In this document: positions 32,330 to 32,960 of the stretch, in pieces
Numbering within the stretch: position 1 is the first letter of the stretch
Layout: each line of letters starts with the position of its first letter
Source: Candidatus Gastranaerophilales bacterium
GTDB lineage: Bacteria; Cyanobacteriota; Vampirovibrionia; Gastranaerophilales; Gastranaerophilaceae
Direction: 5' to 3'
Length of the DNA: 32,960 bases
Assembly (NCBI GenBank): GCA_944324475.1
Contig: CALUWK010000018.1
Location: 1 to 32,960, forward strand
Position numbers and translations under genes: made by a program
The notes under the pieces: model-generated
What the model was told of the DNA's origin: nothing
What the model saw: only the letters and a program-made list of their open reading frames with translations
The model's database searches: none

Positions 32330-32380
32330 AGGGGGGAGGTATTTATGTCTTACATATATATAAAGTATATATTCAGATAA
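32330..32380 (+). other. Very strong ribosome site with an 11-codon ORF
   Basis: GGGGGGAGG, then 5 bases and an ATG at 32345 opening MSYIYIKYIFR and a stop at 32378-32380. The spacing is ideal and this is one of the strongest ribosome-site matches in the window. The rest of the gap from 32159 to 32430 holds only the terminator, the gcvPB promoter and AT-rich sequence. It could be a tiny hydrophobic peptide, a remnant of a lost gene, or chance. Confidence 0.35.
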
Positions 32381-32430
32381 AAATTGCGTGATTAATTATA
32401 TTTGTTACATTTCTTAATAAAATATTTATT

Positions 32431-32960
32431 TTATAAAGAGTTAATTAATTTTCTTATTTCATCAAAACTGTAGCAATCTTTTAGGATATGAATTTTAGAG
32501 TTCTTATTGCTTATTTTTACATCATTAATTGTTATTTCGTCTAAAAATATTTCTTCGTAATTTTCTCCGTTTTTTTTAAGCATTACCGAGGGAATTACGA
32601 GATGTTGTATTTCTTTATTTTTTATAGCATCAATTACATCGTTACCTGTAATCAAGCCGGCAACATTAATATTGTTACCAAAGAATTTATTTTTTATTTC
32701 AAGTATTTCAAAATCAAGCCCTTTTACTTTAATTTGTTTTTTGAATTCCTTAAATATTTTGCTTGCTGTTGTTGCTGTTGCAATAGTTATTTTTGTGGGT
32801 TTTTTTAATTTTTTCTTTATTTTTTTTAAATTTTTTTTATTATTTTTTTTTATAAATTTTTTTTTTTTTTTTTGTGATATAATTATAAAAATTTTTTTAT
32901 TTTTTTTTTATAAAAAAAAATATATTGTTTTTTATTTTTTTTTGTTTTATTGTATGACTT
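32431..32960 (-). CDS. DUF512 protein, C-terminal part, cut by window edge
   Basis: The last 74 residues plus about 50 more, read upstream of the TTG at 32655, match the end of the DUF512 family: PTKITIATATTASKIF, then NKFFGNNINVAGLITGND, LVIPSVML and FLDEITINDV. The family is a radical SAM/PDZ-type protein well represented in cyanobacteria and Firmicutes, function unsettled. The start lies beyond the window. Upstream of about 32800 the same frame stays open but is only Lys/Asn/Ile from T-rich DNA, not recognisable as this family; that part may be an artefact of sequencing or assembly. The gene ends before the terminator at 32241-32272. Confidence 0.8.

Noticed and set aside
32602-32808. 68-codon open frame on the plus strand near the right edge
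   Set aside because: Phe/Cys-rich mirror of the DUF512 coding sequence; the DUF512 motifs on the minus strand decide the strand.
1-32960. Mobile elements, CRISPR, tRNA or rRNA genes
   Set aside because: No regularly spaced repeats, transposase or integrase frames, cloverleaf with CCA-type end or rRNA-like stretches were noticed in the gaps, which are all under 300 bases.

Overview
The window is AT-rich (about 30% G+C by eye, not counted) and densely packed with bacterial chromosomal genes. There is no rRNA, no recognisable tRNA, no CRISPR array and no insertion sequence. The cell had an outer membrane (TolC-type protein, membrane fusion protein, SLH-domain surface protein) and an anaerobic or microaerophilic oxygen defence (superoxide reductase, rubredoxin, ferritin, thioredoxin, glutaredoxin). 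The broken gene at the right edge is a DUF512 protein, a family prominent in cyanobacteria and also in Firmicutes. Together with low G+C, SLH domains and a diderm envelope, this suggests a non-photosynthetic relative of cyanobacteria (Vampirovibrionia/Melainabacteria, perhaps gut Gastranaerophilales). That placement is inference, not proof.

Layout. 1-2175 (+): end of cysS overlapping rsmI. 5686-2182 (-): a coupled operon pgpH-ybeY-dgkA plus a C_GCxxG_C_C redox protein; pgpH-ybeY-dgkA is a conserved order in many bacteria. 5757-7304 (+): a secreted GH13 (alpha-amylase superfamily) protein. 7306-10235: a redox and iron block with an orphan ribbon-helix-helix protein, superoxide reductase, ferritin, endonuclease III, thioredoxin, glutaredoxin and a TPR protein. 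10388-12195 (+): yebC with a PiT-like membrane protein. 13749-12190 (-): metG. 13808-14665 (-): a lineage-specific membrane protein and a 46-residue rubredoxin. 14845-16518 (+): a 557-residue unrecognised Gly/Ala- and Thr-rich protein.

23371-16566 (-) reads as one operon: a receiver-GGDEF protein, then a complete tripartite exporter (TolC-like outer membrane protein, YbhG-like fusion protein, YbhF-like double ATPase and two ABC-2 permeases), with coupled starts from the TolC-like gene onward and a strong bidirectional terminator. 23508-28451 (+) holds three envelope genes: a membrane-anchored class A beta-lactamase-fold protein, an SLH-domain protein and a class A penicillin-binding protein. 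32158-28453 (-): gcvPB without gcvPA, queA, a SIMPL-domain protein and a sugar O-acetyltransferase. 32431-32960 (-): the C-terminal part of the DUF512 protein, running into a suspicious T-rich edge.

No clearly new multi-gene system is visible. The best leads are: superoxide reductase and ferritin side by side, each with altered metal ligands; the unrecognised 557-residue protein; start codons placed about where transcription should begin (GH13, PBP1A, possibly nth); a receiver-GGDEF protein with a GDEEF motif heading an efflux operon; an ATPase whose second Walker A is spoiled by a 15-T run; and an 11-codon ORF behind a very strong ribosome site.
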